A stretch of DNA of 30,766 nucleotides from a virus, in the IMG/VR virus record IMGVR_UViG_3300008262_000210, positions 1 to 30,766 of that record, one strand, 5' to 3'. Positions 12,824 through 18,764 of the stretch are shown one piece after another. Each line of letters begins with the position of its first letter. The stretch's first letter is position 1. The notes under the pieces were generated by a model. It was not told the DNA's origin and ran no database searches. It saw nothing but the letters and a program-made list of their open reading frames with translations. The translations under genes and the position numbers were made by a program.

Positions 12824-13261
12824 ATGCTTGGCAAAAAACAAATCAGACATGGACTTAGATACCATCCTTTATATGGACGTTGGTTAATGATGTGGCAGAG
12901 ATGCCATAACCCAAAAAACAACCGATATAAAGACTATGGTGAAAAAGGAATAATTGTCTGTGAACGATGGAAAGACTTTAGAAATTTTCTTAATGATATG
13001 GGTGAGCCTCCAGTTGGCGCATCAATAGAAAGAAAAGACAACTCTAAAGGATACTCTCCTGAAAACTGCATCTGGGCAAATAGCTTTGTTCAAATGAGAA
13101 ACACAAAAAGAACAAGACTTATTGAATTTAATGGAAAGTCTCAATGCGTTACTGATTGGGCTAAAGAAATTGGAATTCAAGAATCTTCGTTAAGAGAGAG
13201 GCTAGACAAATGGCCTTTAGAAAAAGCATTAACACAAGTAAGTAAAGTAAAGGAAATTTAA
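12824..13261 (+). CDS. Homing-type HNH endonuclease (145 aa)
   Basis: The order HPLYGRWLMMWQRCHNPKN, YKDYGEKGIIVCERWKDF, a (D/E)RKDNSKGYSPENCIWA core (69-85) and a C-terminal DNA-binding module (FNGKSQCVTDWAKEIG, 102-117) is that of phage free-standing homing HNH/AP2-type endonucleases. The start at 12824 has GGAGTG 8 nt upstream. An open frame begins at 12797 but lacks this. Its neighbours (annealing protein, ssDNA-binding-like protein) usually sit together, so the gene may be a mobile insert between them. Nicking of intronless sites is the known behaviour of the family. Confidence 0.85.
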   Translation: MLGKKQIRHGLRYHPLYGRWLMMWQRCHNPKNNRYKDYGEKGIIVCERWKDFRNFLNDMGEPPVGASIERKDNSKGYSPENCIWANSFVQMRNTKRTRLIEFNGKSQCVTDWAKEIGIQESSLRERLDKWPLEKALTQVSKVKEI

Positions 13262-13504
13262 ATGGAATACGATAACAATAACAGGGGTTCTCTCTTTAAG
13301 AACGACAGGAAAGACGATGCTAAGTTTCCTGATTACAAAGGCAGTTTAAATGTAGATGGCGTAGAATATTGGCTATCTGCTTGGCTTAAAGTAAGCAAGG
13401 ATGGGGCTAAGTTTATGTCCCTGTCTATCAAGAATAAGAACGCTGACGCTACTTTAAATAAACCCAAGAAAGCATCGTTTGAAGATGATTCTGTCCCATT
13501 CTAA
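13262..13504 (+). CDS. Small conserved phage protein, possible DUF736-like (80 aa)
   Basis: The start is MEYDNNNRGSLFKNDRKDD and it continues FPDYKGSLNVDGVEYWLSAW, a beta-rich fold, ending in an acidic EDDSVPF tail. The NRGSLFKN...DYKGSLNVDG..YW(V/L)SAW pattern is common in phage early regions beside recombination genes and resembles DUF736. The acidic tail is reminiscent of single-strand binding proteins, so ssDNA binding is a reasonable but unproved guess. AAAGGA precedes the ATG. Confidence 0.8.
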   Translation: MEYDNNNRGSLFKNDRKDDAKFPDYKGSLNVDGVEYWLSAWLKVSKDGAKFMSLSIKNKNADATLNKPKKASFEDDSVPF

Positions 13505-13545
13505 TTAAAATGGATATATACTTGTTGTACTTATAGGAGTGCAAC

Positions 13546-13980
13546 ATGGATAAATCTAAAGAATGTTTTAAATGCAAGACCATTAAGCCACTAGAGAGTT
13601 TTTACAAACACTCTCAAATGGCTGATGGTCATGTAAACAAATGTAAGGAATGTAATAAAAATGATGTTACAACCAACAGGAATAAGAATATTGAAAAAGT
13701 CCGTGAATACGATAGGGCGAGAGGGAAAATCCCAGAGCGTATCAAGGCGAATGTTGAAGTCAACAGGGCTTGGAGAGCAGAGGATTCCCGAAGACAAGTG
13801 GCTCATACTGCCGTCTCAAAAGCAATACGCAACGGAACATTGGTTAGACAACCTTGTGTCAGATGTGCTGAAGCCAAGGCCATCGCTCATCACGAGGATT
13901 ACGACCATCCTCTTATTGTCATGTGGCTTTGCCAGCCATGTCACAAACAAAGACACAAAGAATTAAAAAATGAATTTTAA
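13546..13980 (+). CDS. Zinc-binding HNH-type endonuclease (144 aa)
   Basis: There are two metal modules. An N-terminal zinc ribbon has C7/C10 and C33/C36 (CFKC ... CKEC) with the KPLESFYKHSQMADGHVNKC spacing typical of phage nucleases. A C-terminal module has C104/C107, HHEDYDHPL (115-123), C129/C132 and H133/H137 (CQPCHKQRH). The middle is a basic helix (RARGKIPERIK). The second half resembles endonuclease VII/HNH-type proteins. A good ribosome site (TAGGAG) lies 6 nt before the ATG. Confidence 0.75.
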   Translation: MDKSKECFKCKTIKPLESFYKHSQMADGHVNKCKECNKNDVTTNRNKNIEKVREYDRARGKIPERIKANVEVNRAWRAEDSRRQVAHTAVSKAIRNGTLVRQPCVRCAEAKAIAHHEDYDHPLIVMWLCQPCHKQRHKELKNEF

Positions 13981-14059
13981 GTTAACGGGGGGAACGCTGT
14001 GCAAAGGCTTTTCTAGCTTGCGGACGAGCAGTTAGTACCCCCACCTAAAGGAGAAAATA
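13981..14059 (+). other. 79-bp gap with pairing G/C runs
   Basis: GGGGGG near the start and CCCCC near the end, with CTG/CAG just inside, could close a long stem around GCAAAGGC...GCTTGC. AAAGGAG for the next gene follows directly. It could be an mRNA structure or a small RNA. No coding frame is evident. Confidence 0.3.
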
Positions 14060-14392
14060 ATGAATGATATTTTTGGCAACATGAAAGAATCAATGGAGAG
14101 ATTCTTTGGAACTGCACCTTTTAAGTTGGTAAGAAACCAAGACCCTACAACGAGCCATCAGGCTGCTCAAGGGGTAGACAGTACCAAGCTAGAGCAAATG
14201 GTCTACGAGGCTATTAAGGGCTTCCCTGATGGGTGTATCTCAGACGAGATACTGGAGATGTATCCAAACTACCCATATTCCTCTATAACAGCAAGGTATC
14301 GTGCTTTGTTAGACAAGGGATTTATTGAAGTGTCGGGTGTCAAACGTGGCAAATTTGGCAGAAATCAACGAATTATGAAAGCTGTCAAATGA
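14060..14392 (+). CDS. Winged-helix phage protein (110 aa)
   Basis: After a short N-terminal tail, RNQDPTTSHQAAQGVDSTKL (25-44) and LEQMVYEAIKGFPDGCISDEI, then YPYSSITARYRALLDKGFIE (71-90) give a three-helix winged-helix domain with a basic C-terminal wing (KRGKFGRNQR). The DP.TSH.AA motif is well known in small phage DNA-binding proteins. It may control rightward transcription or act in DNA metabolism. AAAGGAG precedes the ATG, and the end is an ATGA overlap. Confidence 0.8.
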   Translation: MNDIFGNMKESMERFFGTAPFKLVRNQDPTTSHQAAQGVDSTKLEQMVYEAIKGFPDGCISDEILEMYPNYPYSSITARYRALLDKGFIEVSGVKRGKFGRNQRIMKAVK

Positions 14393-14571
14393 TTGAAAAA
14401 CCACCTTATTCAAAGATTAGTTATCCCTCTGTGCCAAACAAGGATTTTAAATGGTCATCTGGGTCTGATGTTCAAGCCATCTGGAGAAAGCATGGATGGA
14501 CTCCACCCTCAGAGAAGATGCTGCCACCACCACCTGAGAAGTATCAAGAACCTTTAAGGAGAGTAAGATGA
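14389..14571 (+). CDS. Pro-rich small phage protein (60 aa)
   Basis: The start is MIEKPPYSKISYPSVPNKDF, then KWSSGSDVQAIWRKHGWTPP and a proline-rich tail (EKMLPPPPEKYQEP). The SGSDVQ.xWRKxGWxPPSE pattern recurs in phages of Proteobacteria, with no known function. ATGA overlaps on both sides place it firmly in the operon. Confidence 0.8.
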   Translation: MIEKPPYSKISYPSVPNKDFKWSSGSDVQAIWRKHGWTPPSEKMLPPPPEKYQEPLRRVR

Positions 14572-14876
14572 GTTACGCTGATGTAGAAATAAAGATAATC
14601 CAATGGTCAGAAGCCCGTAAGATTATTCCTAATAGCAACCCAGAGTCTCAGTTACTCAAAGCTGTCTCTGAGATAGGAGAACTAGCAGATGCCACGATTA
14701 AAAAAGACAGAGAAGCTATTGTGGATTCTGTTGGTGATGTCATGGTCTGCCTTATTAACTACTGCGCTCTACAAGACATCAATCTAGTAAACTGCATGGA
14801 AGTTGCCTATGACCAGATTAAGAATCGCAAGGGCATACTATTGCCTAACGGAGTTTTCCAAAAGGATGCTACTTAG
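14568..14876 (+). CDS. MazG-like nucleotide pyrophosphohydrolase (102 aa)
   Basis: The MazG metal motif is intact: KAVSEIGELADA (31-42, E35 and E38) and IVDSVGDVMVCL (51-62, D53 and D57). At 102 aa it is a single MazG domain, a size common in phages. Members hydrolyse NTPs or dNTPs, and phage versions are thought to tune nucleotide pools or alarmone levels during infection. It starts with ATGA overlap and is the last rightward gene, meeting the late operon head-on with 8 bp of overlap. Confidence 0.88.
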   Translation: MSYADVEIKIIQWSEARKIIPNSNPESQLLKAVSEIGELADATIKKDREAIVDSVGDVMVCLINYCALQDINLVNCMEVAYDQIKNRKGILLPNGVFQKDAT

Positions 14877-15012
14877 CTAACAGGTAAAGACCCACGTTTG
14901 AAAACGCATAACCTGCGTACACCACCGCCATGCTTGGATTGCCTTTCATTAGCTGTTCAGCAGCGATATAGGCGTAGATTGCACCAGTTAAGATAATTAA
15001 CCATGCACTCAA
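14869..15012 (-). CDS. Small membrane protein, end of late operon (47 aa)
   Basis: The TTG at 15010-15012 overlaps the stop of the phosphoesterase gene (TTGA). It encodes (M)SAWLIILTGAIYAYIAAEQ, then SMAVVYAGYAFSNVGLYLLAK, two hydrophobic helices with a short loop. I recall similar two-helix proteins (SAWLI..TG.IYAYIA.EQ) from phages. Its 3' end overlaps the oppositely transcribed MazG gene. No terminator is visible between the two operons. Confidence 0.75.
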   Translation of the reverse strand: MSAWLIILTGAIYAYIAAEQLMKGNPSMAVVYAGYAFSNVGLYLLAK

Positions 15013-15995
15013 AATGCACCTACATCAATGACTTCGCCCCTAAATTGAATCTGGTCTTCGTCAAACTTATGGACTAACTCAGGCCACAGTAGTTGTCCAT
15101 TAAAGAAGTTCAGCACCGCAAACCCTGACCTGTGGTTATTGGGGTTTATCTCAGCGTAGTTAAATTGAGGCCCGTCAGTCTCAGCCAAAGTCCCCGTATC
15201 TACACCATAGCGAATCCCGTTGTAGTCGTTAAAAGGGGTCACCTTTAGACTGTGTAGGTGTCCAGTAACGATTGACACACCAGCGTTTACTGTATTGTTG
15301 TGTGTGGCATGGACTCCACCTTTGTATCGGTGCTTGATAATGACTTGCTCAGTAGGCCATACTGCCCAACAAAAGTCCCAATCTGGGATATGGTCTGTCA
15401 ACTTAAAGCCTTGAACTTCCTTAAACTGTGGTGCGTGTTGGGCTAATCTATTGCCAAACCTAATATCGTGATTACCCCATGTAAACAGTAGCTTTACATT
15501 ATGTCTAGCAGCTTTAGCTACTTCTTCAATCTCACCCAACGCACCTTGCGTAGCTTTTAGTTCTTGAATAACAGAAGTATATGGTTGGTCAGTTACGTCA
15601 TGCCTTGATATAGACGCACCATCGAAAGCATCCCCGTTACATATCACCGCCTTGGGTTTGAACTCTTGGATAGCCCATAGAAGTCCTTTAAACGCTGTTG
15701 TGCGCTGACTTGGGATGAAGTGGGCATCGGAGAACACAATAACTGTTCCGTCCAGTATGCCAAGGTTTATTTGCTTTAAAGGAGAAAAGGATTGTGGTCT
15801 GTTTTTGTTATACAAATCACCTCGATGGTCTTTAGCATTGAGGGTCATGTTGTATTCTTTTTCAATCCACCTTCTACGCAAATGGGCTGCTCTGGTGTTG
15901 ATGCCTAGATGTTCAGCCATTTTTGTTGCAGACTGAAGTTGACCCCACAATTGAATAAACTCGGTGTCACTACAAGTCTCGTTATGTGCGCCCAT
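15009..15995 (-). CDS. Calcineurin-like metallophosphoesterase with HTH (328 aa)
   Basis: The metal-binding motifs of the superfamily are complete: D90-x-H92 (SDAHF), GDxxD at 121-125, GNHD at 174-177, H229 and GHLH at 245-248. Before them lies an N-terminal helix-turn-helix-like domain (ATKMAEHLGINTRAAHLRRR, 23-42), suggesting DNA association. Phage members are proposed nucleases or nucleotide phosphatases, and the substrate is unknown. It overlaps the metallopeptidase-like gene by 14 bp and lies near the end of the late operon. Confidence 0.85.
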   Translation of the reverse strand: MGAHNETCSDTEFIQLWGQLQSATKMAEHLGINTRAAHLRRRWIEKEYNMTLNAKDHRGDLYNKNRPQSFSPLKQINLGILDGTVIVFSDAHFIPSQRTTAFKGLLWAIQEFKPKAVICNGDAFDGASISRHDVTDQPYTSVIQELKATQGALGEIEEVAKAARHNVKLLFTWGNHDIRFGNRLAQHAPQFKEVQGFKLTDHIPDWDFCWAVWPTEQVIIKHRYKGGVHATHNNTVNAGVSIVTGHLHSLKVTPFNDYNGIRYGVDTGTLAETDGPQFNYAEINPNNHRSGFAVLNFFNGQLLWPELVHKFDEDQIQFRGEVIDVGAF

Positions 15996-16356
15996 TGGAA
16001 TCCTTAGAGAGTAAGTTTTCTAGCAAGTTAATAACCCTATGCTCTTGCATTTCTATTTCCTCATCTGACGATTTAGGGTCTGTGGCTGTACACATTAAGT
16101 CATGTAAGAAAACATGAAGTAACTCGTGAAGTGCAGTTTTATCTATGCTCTCAGGTGTTATCTTTTCAGCACCAAAGTCACCAAGTCGATAGGTAGCCAA
16201 TCTAGCTGTCTGGTTAAATTCCACAGATGCCATAGCTTGTTTGGCTGGCTTTATGCCTTTTTCTATGCGCCAATCACCAAGGCTTAAAACCTGCTGCCAT
16301 TTTCTGACACTTTGGGCAAATAACTCAGCATCTTTTGGCGTAGGAATGTTAGACAT
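15982..16356 (-). CDS. HELLH metallopeptidase-like protein (124 aa)
   Basis: The zinc protease motif HELLH is at 77-81 (KTALHELLHVFLHDL), with E105/H106 (EMQEHRVIN) as possible third ligand. This resembles short SprT-like or phage zincin-type proteins. The N-terminal part (WQQVLSLGDWRIE) is the usual beginning of such phage domains. It lies between endolysin and phosphoesterase. Cell-wall access, lysis control or host-protein cleavage are possible, none shown. AAGGTG precedes the ATG. Confidence 0.7.
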   Translation of the reverse strand: MSNIPTPKDAELFAQSVRKWQQVLSLGDWRIEKGIKPAKQAMASVEFNQTARLATYRLGDFGAEKITPESIDKTALHELLHVFLHDLMCTATDPKSSDEEIEMQEHRVINLLENLLSKDSNGRT

Positions 16357-16374
16357 TTCAACACCTTATATCAT

Positions 16375-16387
16375 AATTGTTACAATT
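16375..16387. other. Small dyad between endolysin and metallopeptidase gene
   Basis: AATTGT-T-ACAATT is a perfect 6-bp inverted repeat in the 30-bp gap, with TATAAG next to it on the minus strand. It may be a weak regulator or promoter element, or chance. Confidence 0.3.
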
Positions 16388-16890
16388 TAGTTTAAAAACA
16401 AAGCCACTTCAGCTTTGCGTCTTTTGACTAGCCCTGCCACTTCTTTACCACCTGCCTTAGTCCAAGACATAAAAGCCTCGGCAGCACCCTCCCAATCGCC
16501 ACGATTCACCTTCATGCGGATGGTAGACCTTTGGTAGTTGCCTAGCCCTGCGTTATACGCAAAAGAGACAACAGCGTCGAATTTGCTTTGATGACTAGCA
16601 AGAGCAGGAGAAAGTCGAAGAACACCACGCTCAAAAGTATTGATGTCAACCTTGAACAGATTGACCAGTTCATCTTTAGACCAAACACGAGCATCCTCCC
16701 CTTTAAGTTGGTAGTCAGACCTGATAAGCCCTGTGTAACCCTCTTTACGGACGTTTGGCAAGGCTAATTGGTCAGCATACATAGCGTGACCCCATCCAAC
16801 AGTCCAAATGGCAGCAGAGCAACGATAAGGCTTGTTCCTGTAGCCTTCAAAGAAGTGCATCAAGTCCTCACCAGCTTTGCTGACTTTCAT
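16387..16890 (-). CDS. Endolysin, GH24 lysozyme (167 aa)
   Basis: The protein degrades host peptidoglycan at lysis. Catalytic Glu15 (FFEGYRNKPYRC), Cys24 in the place usually held by Asp, and Thr30 (WTVGWGH) fit the E-8aa-(D/C)-5aa-T pattern of T4/P21-type lysozymes. FAYNAGLGNYQRSTIRMKVN (111-130) is the second conserved block. There is no signal or anchor sequence, so a holin must release it. It starts in ATGA overlap with the 3TM holin gene. Confidence 0.95.
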   Translation of the reverse strand: MKVSKAGEDLMHFFEGYRNKPYRCSAAIWTVGWGHAMYADQLALPNVRKEGYTGLIRSDYQLKGEDARVWSKDELVNLFKVDINTFERGVLRLSPALASHQSKFDAVVSFAYNAGLGNYQRSTIRMKVNRGDWEGAAEAFMSWTKAGGKEVAGLVKRRKAEVALFLN

Positions 16891-17390
16891 TTTTTAGCCC
16901 ATGAACGTGAGCCAAACCAAAACCCGATAATCCCTCCAAGCATTGCCATTTCATCGCTAGAGAAAATAACGTCAGTAATCCTAATCAAATCATCCATGTT
17001 GTTAACTAAACTAGGACGAGAGTAAACGTAATAGGCAATCCATGCGTTAATTGCACATAACTCAAAGATAAAAATGTAAGTCACGATAGGTCTTACAGTA
17101 CCGACAAAGTTCACTACCCAAGTGCTTGCTCTTTCCATGATTTTCTCATCATGCTTTAAAGCAGCCTCAGTCATCTGGGCATCAGTCTGCATGGCAATCT
17201 GGTCTGTGCGAATCTCCTCCATGCGCTCTTGAGCCTTAAACCCTTGAGCCATCATCTGTAACTGAAGTTCTACTTGAACCTTAGCCAAGGCTAACTCATG
17301 CTTTTGGTCATCTTTGTTCTGAAAGAAGTCTAGGAGTTTAGGTAAGCCAGAAATTAGCAAACCACCAAGTGTAGAAAATAGAGATAGCAT
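16887..17390 (-). CDS. Holin, 3TM family-like (167 aa)
   Basis: Hydrophobic segments lie at about 4-20, 100-122 and 147-160, separated by a long charged coiled coil (DDQKHELALAKVQVELQLQM). The VGTVRPIVTYIFIFELCAIN and FSSDEMAMLGGIIGFWFGSR blocks are those of the phage holin 3TM family. It would form the lesion that lets the endolysin reach the wall. It is ATGA-coupled to the endolysin gene, TAATG-coupled to the gene before it. Confidence 0.88.
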   Translation of the reverse strand: MLSLFSTLGGLLISGLPKLLDFFQNKDDQKHELALAKVQVELQLQMMAQGFKAQERMEEIRTDQIAMQTDAQMTEAALKHDEKIMERASTWVVNFVGTVRPIVTYIFIFELCAINAWIAYYVYSRPSLVNNMDDLIRITDVIFSSDEMAMLGGIIGFWFGSRSWAKK

Positions 17391-17539
17391 TACAGTCCAA
17401 TACGATTAAGTAGGAGATTAACAATTTTGTCCGACAAATCGTCAGGCAAAAACTTCAGAAACCCAAGGGCGTACAAAGCCACACATCCGTAAACGAATAT
17501 CTTTAAACATAGGTCAAAGGTCTTTTGGTACTCATTCAT
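17390..17539 (-). CDS. Small membrane protein in lysis cluster (49 aa)
   Basis: The gene encodes MNEYQKTFDLCLKIFVYGCV, then ALYALGFLKFLPDDLSDKIV, one hydrophobic helix (12-32) and an amphipathic tail. It starts in ATGA overlap with the 165-aa gene and its stop overlaps the holin start (TAATG), which is strong support. It could be an antiholin or pinholin-type helper, by position only. Confidence 0.75.
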   Translation of the reverse strand: MNEYQKTFDLCLKIFVYGCVALYALGFLKFLPDDLSDKIVNLLLNRIGL

Positions 17540-18033
17540 CTGCCACATCTACGAGTAGTTGCACAGAATTCCATCAATTCATTCACGCCAACAAAGACTA
17601 GAAACAAAACAAAGAATATTCCACCTATTGCCAAACCAATCTCTAGTTGTTCTTGCTCTTTCTGCTTGGCTTCTTTCTCTGCTTTCTTTAAAGCACTTAT
17701 TTCTTTAGCGTCTGCCAAGTCCATCTCTGCTTGACGAGCCTTAATCTTGTTCCAAACGTCAATCTTGCCTGTCTGCATAAACAGCATCTTGAGTTCTTCT
17801 TCAAACGCTCTAGCCTGTTCTAGTGCCATCTCAATCTGGAGGGCAGTCCCCATGTTTGAGCCTTTACCAGACTGCTTGGCTTGAAGCATTGCTTTTGTAG
17901 CTACAGACTTAGCGTCAAATAGCTTGCCAATCATGGGCGCAAGTGAGCCTAAGTCATTGGCAACATTAGCTGCCTTCTTGACCATGCTGATTGCTGACTG
18001 TATGCCAGCTAGTGCTGTGATGGGGTCAATCAT
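17536..18033 (-). CDS. Coiled-coil protein with C-terminal membrane helix (165 aa)
   Basis: The first ~60 residues are small-residue-rich helices (MIDPITALAGIQSAISMVKK). A long charged coiled coil (~68-130, LEQARAFEEELK ... KKAEKEAKQKEQEQLE) is followed by a membrane segment at 132-150 (IGLAIGGIFFVLFLVFVGV) and a short Cys/Arg tail. The topology (long coil, one helix) recalls spanin or membrane-anchored lysis regulators, though inverted relative to Rz. It is a family common in proteobacterial phages next to holin genes. Function unknown. Confidence 0.8.
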   Translation of the reverse strand: MIDPITALAGIQSAISMVKKAANVANDLGSLAPMIGKLFDAKSVATKAMLQAKQSGKGSNMGTALQIEMALEQARAFEEELKMLFMQTGKIDVWNKIKARQAEMDLADAKEISALKKAEKEAKQKEQEQLEIGLAIGGIFFVLFLVFVGVNELMEFCATTRRCGR

Positions 18034-18182
18034 TTTTTCTCAACCTTTTGCCACTCAAGGCATACTACCTTTCGGTTGTAAACATCACCTGTCCATGCCC
18101 ATCTGACACAACGATATTCAGTTTTTTCTTTACTAGATGCCACCAATGTAAACAAGGTTGAAAGCACCAGTAGCCATTTCAC
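18030..18182 (-). CDS. Small secreted/o-spanin-like protein (50 aa)
   Basis: The GTG at 18180-18182 overlaps the previous stop (GTGA). It encodes (M)KWLLVLSTLFTLVASSKEK, a signal-like start, then TEYRCVRWAWTGDVYNRKVV and CLEW. Two cysteines (22, 40) may form a disulfide in the periplasm. The YRC.RW...GDV(Y/F)NR.V.C.EW pattern recurs in phage lysis regions, usually after a short signal or lipobox. No clear lipobox Cys is seen here. A longer frame from 18299 is rejected because it covers the 30-aa gene. Confidence 0.7.
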   Translation of the reverse strand: MKWLLVLSTLFTLVASSKEKTEYRCVRWAWTGDVYNRKVVCLEWQKVEKK

Positions 18183-18271
18183 GTCATAGCCCAAACGATG
18201 ATGTAAAAACACCAGACGACAGTAATGCAAAAAAGGACTGCGGTAGTAAAAGCCACAGCCCAATCGTTCAT
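18179..18271 (-). CDS. Membrane microprotein in lysis cluster (30 aa)
   Basis: The gene encodes MNDWAVAFTTAVLFCITVVW then CFYIIVWAMT, one long hydrophobic helix. ATGA overlap with the 75-aa gene before it and GTGA overlap with the gene after it fix both ends. Likely lysis-related by position. Confidence 0.7.
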   Translation of the reverse strand: MNDWAVAFTTAVLFCITVVWCFYIIVWAMT

Positions 18272-18495
18272 TTTTTAATCCAAGTCTGCCAGACTGCACC
18301 AGCAGCCATGATTAACGCACCCACCCACAGAATAGGCTTGGCAGCAGAGGCCACCCATCCAAGCACCTTAAAAGCCCCATCCAAGGCGTGTATAGCCTCT
18401 ACAAGACCTTTAGTGTTCTGGTCTATGCTATCTACCTTATTCTCGACTTCAACGAGTCTGTCGTAGATTTGCTTATGGGTGACTTCGTTTTCCAT
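18268..18495 (-). CDS. XhlA-like membrane protein, possible second holin (75 aa)
   Basis: An N-terminal coiled coil (THKQIYDRLVEVENKVDSID, 6-25) is followed by a membrane segment at about 46-70 (WVASAAKPILWVGALIMAAG). This is the layout of XhlA/haemolysin-type holins and of pinholin partners. It opens a chain of six overlapping membrane or secreted small genes that ends with the endolysin. It follows the 85-aa gene by 2 bp. Confidence 0.7.
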   Translation of the reverse strand: MENEVTHKQIYDRLVEVENKVDSIDQNTKGLVEAIHALDGAFKVLGWVASAAKPILWVGALIMAAGAVWQTWIKK

Positions 18496-18497
18496 GA

Positions 18498-18755
18498 TTA
18501 CTCAGGCTTTGGATATTTTGCCTTTACAGCAAGACAAGCATCGATGTATGTCTGCACCTGTGCCGTGTCGCCTTTGACGATGCCATCAATGTAGTTGGCA
18601 ATGGGCGGGTATTCACCTGCTCGGTCACGTTGGTATTTGGTGCGTTCTAATGCTGCTTGTTCTATTGCAAACGCTGCTTCTTTTGCATCCCATTTTGCTT
18701 CTTCTTCAGCAGTAAATGGAACTGCGCCTTCTGATGTTTGGGTATAACGTGTCAT
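18498..18755 (-). CDS. Tail-fibre-associated small protein (85 aa)
   Basis: The segments TRYTQTSEGAVPFTAEEEAK, then RDRAGEYPPIANYIDGIVKG and AQVQTYIDACLAVKAKYPKP match a phage family encoded just after tail fibres, with Y..RA.EYPP..DQ-like motif, related to fibre-assembly or XkdW-type proteins. Chaperone function is inferred from position. It starts 9 bp after the fibre stop. Confidence 0.75.
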   Translation of the reverse strand: MTRYTQTSEGAVPFTAEEEAKWDAKEAAFAIEQAALERTKYQRDRAGEYPPIANYIDGIVKGDTAQVQTYIDACLAVKAKYPKPE

Positions 18756-18764
18756 ATCAAAGCC

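Noticed and set aside
18183-18299. Upstream extension of the 50-aa gene (89-aa frame)
   Set aside because: It covers the 30-aa membrane gene; the GTG at 18182 in a GTGA overlap explains the junction better.
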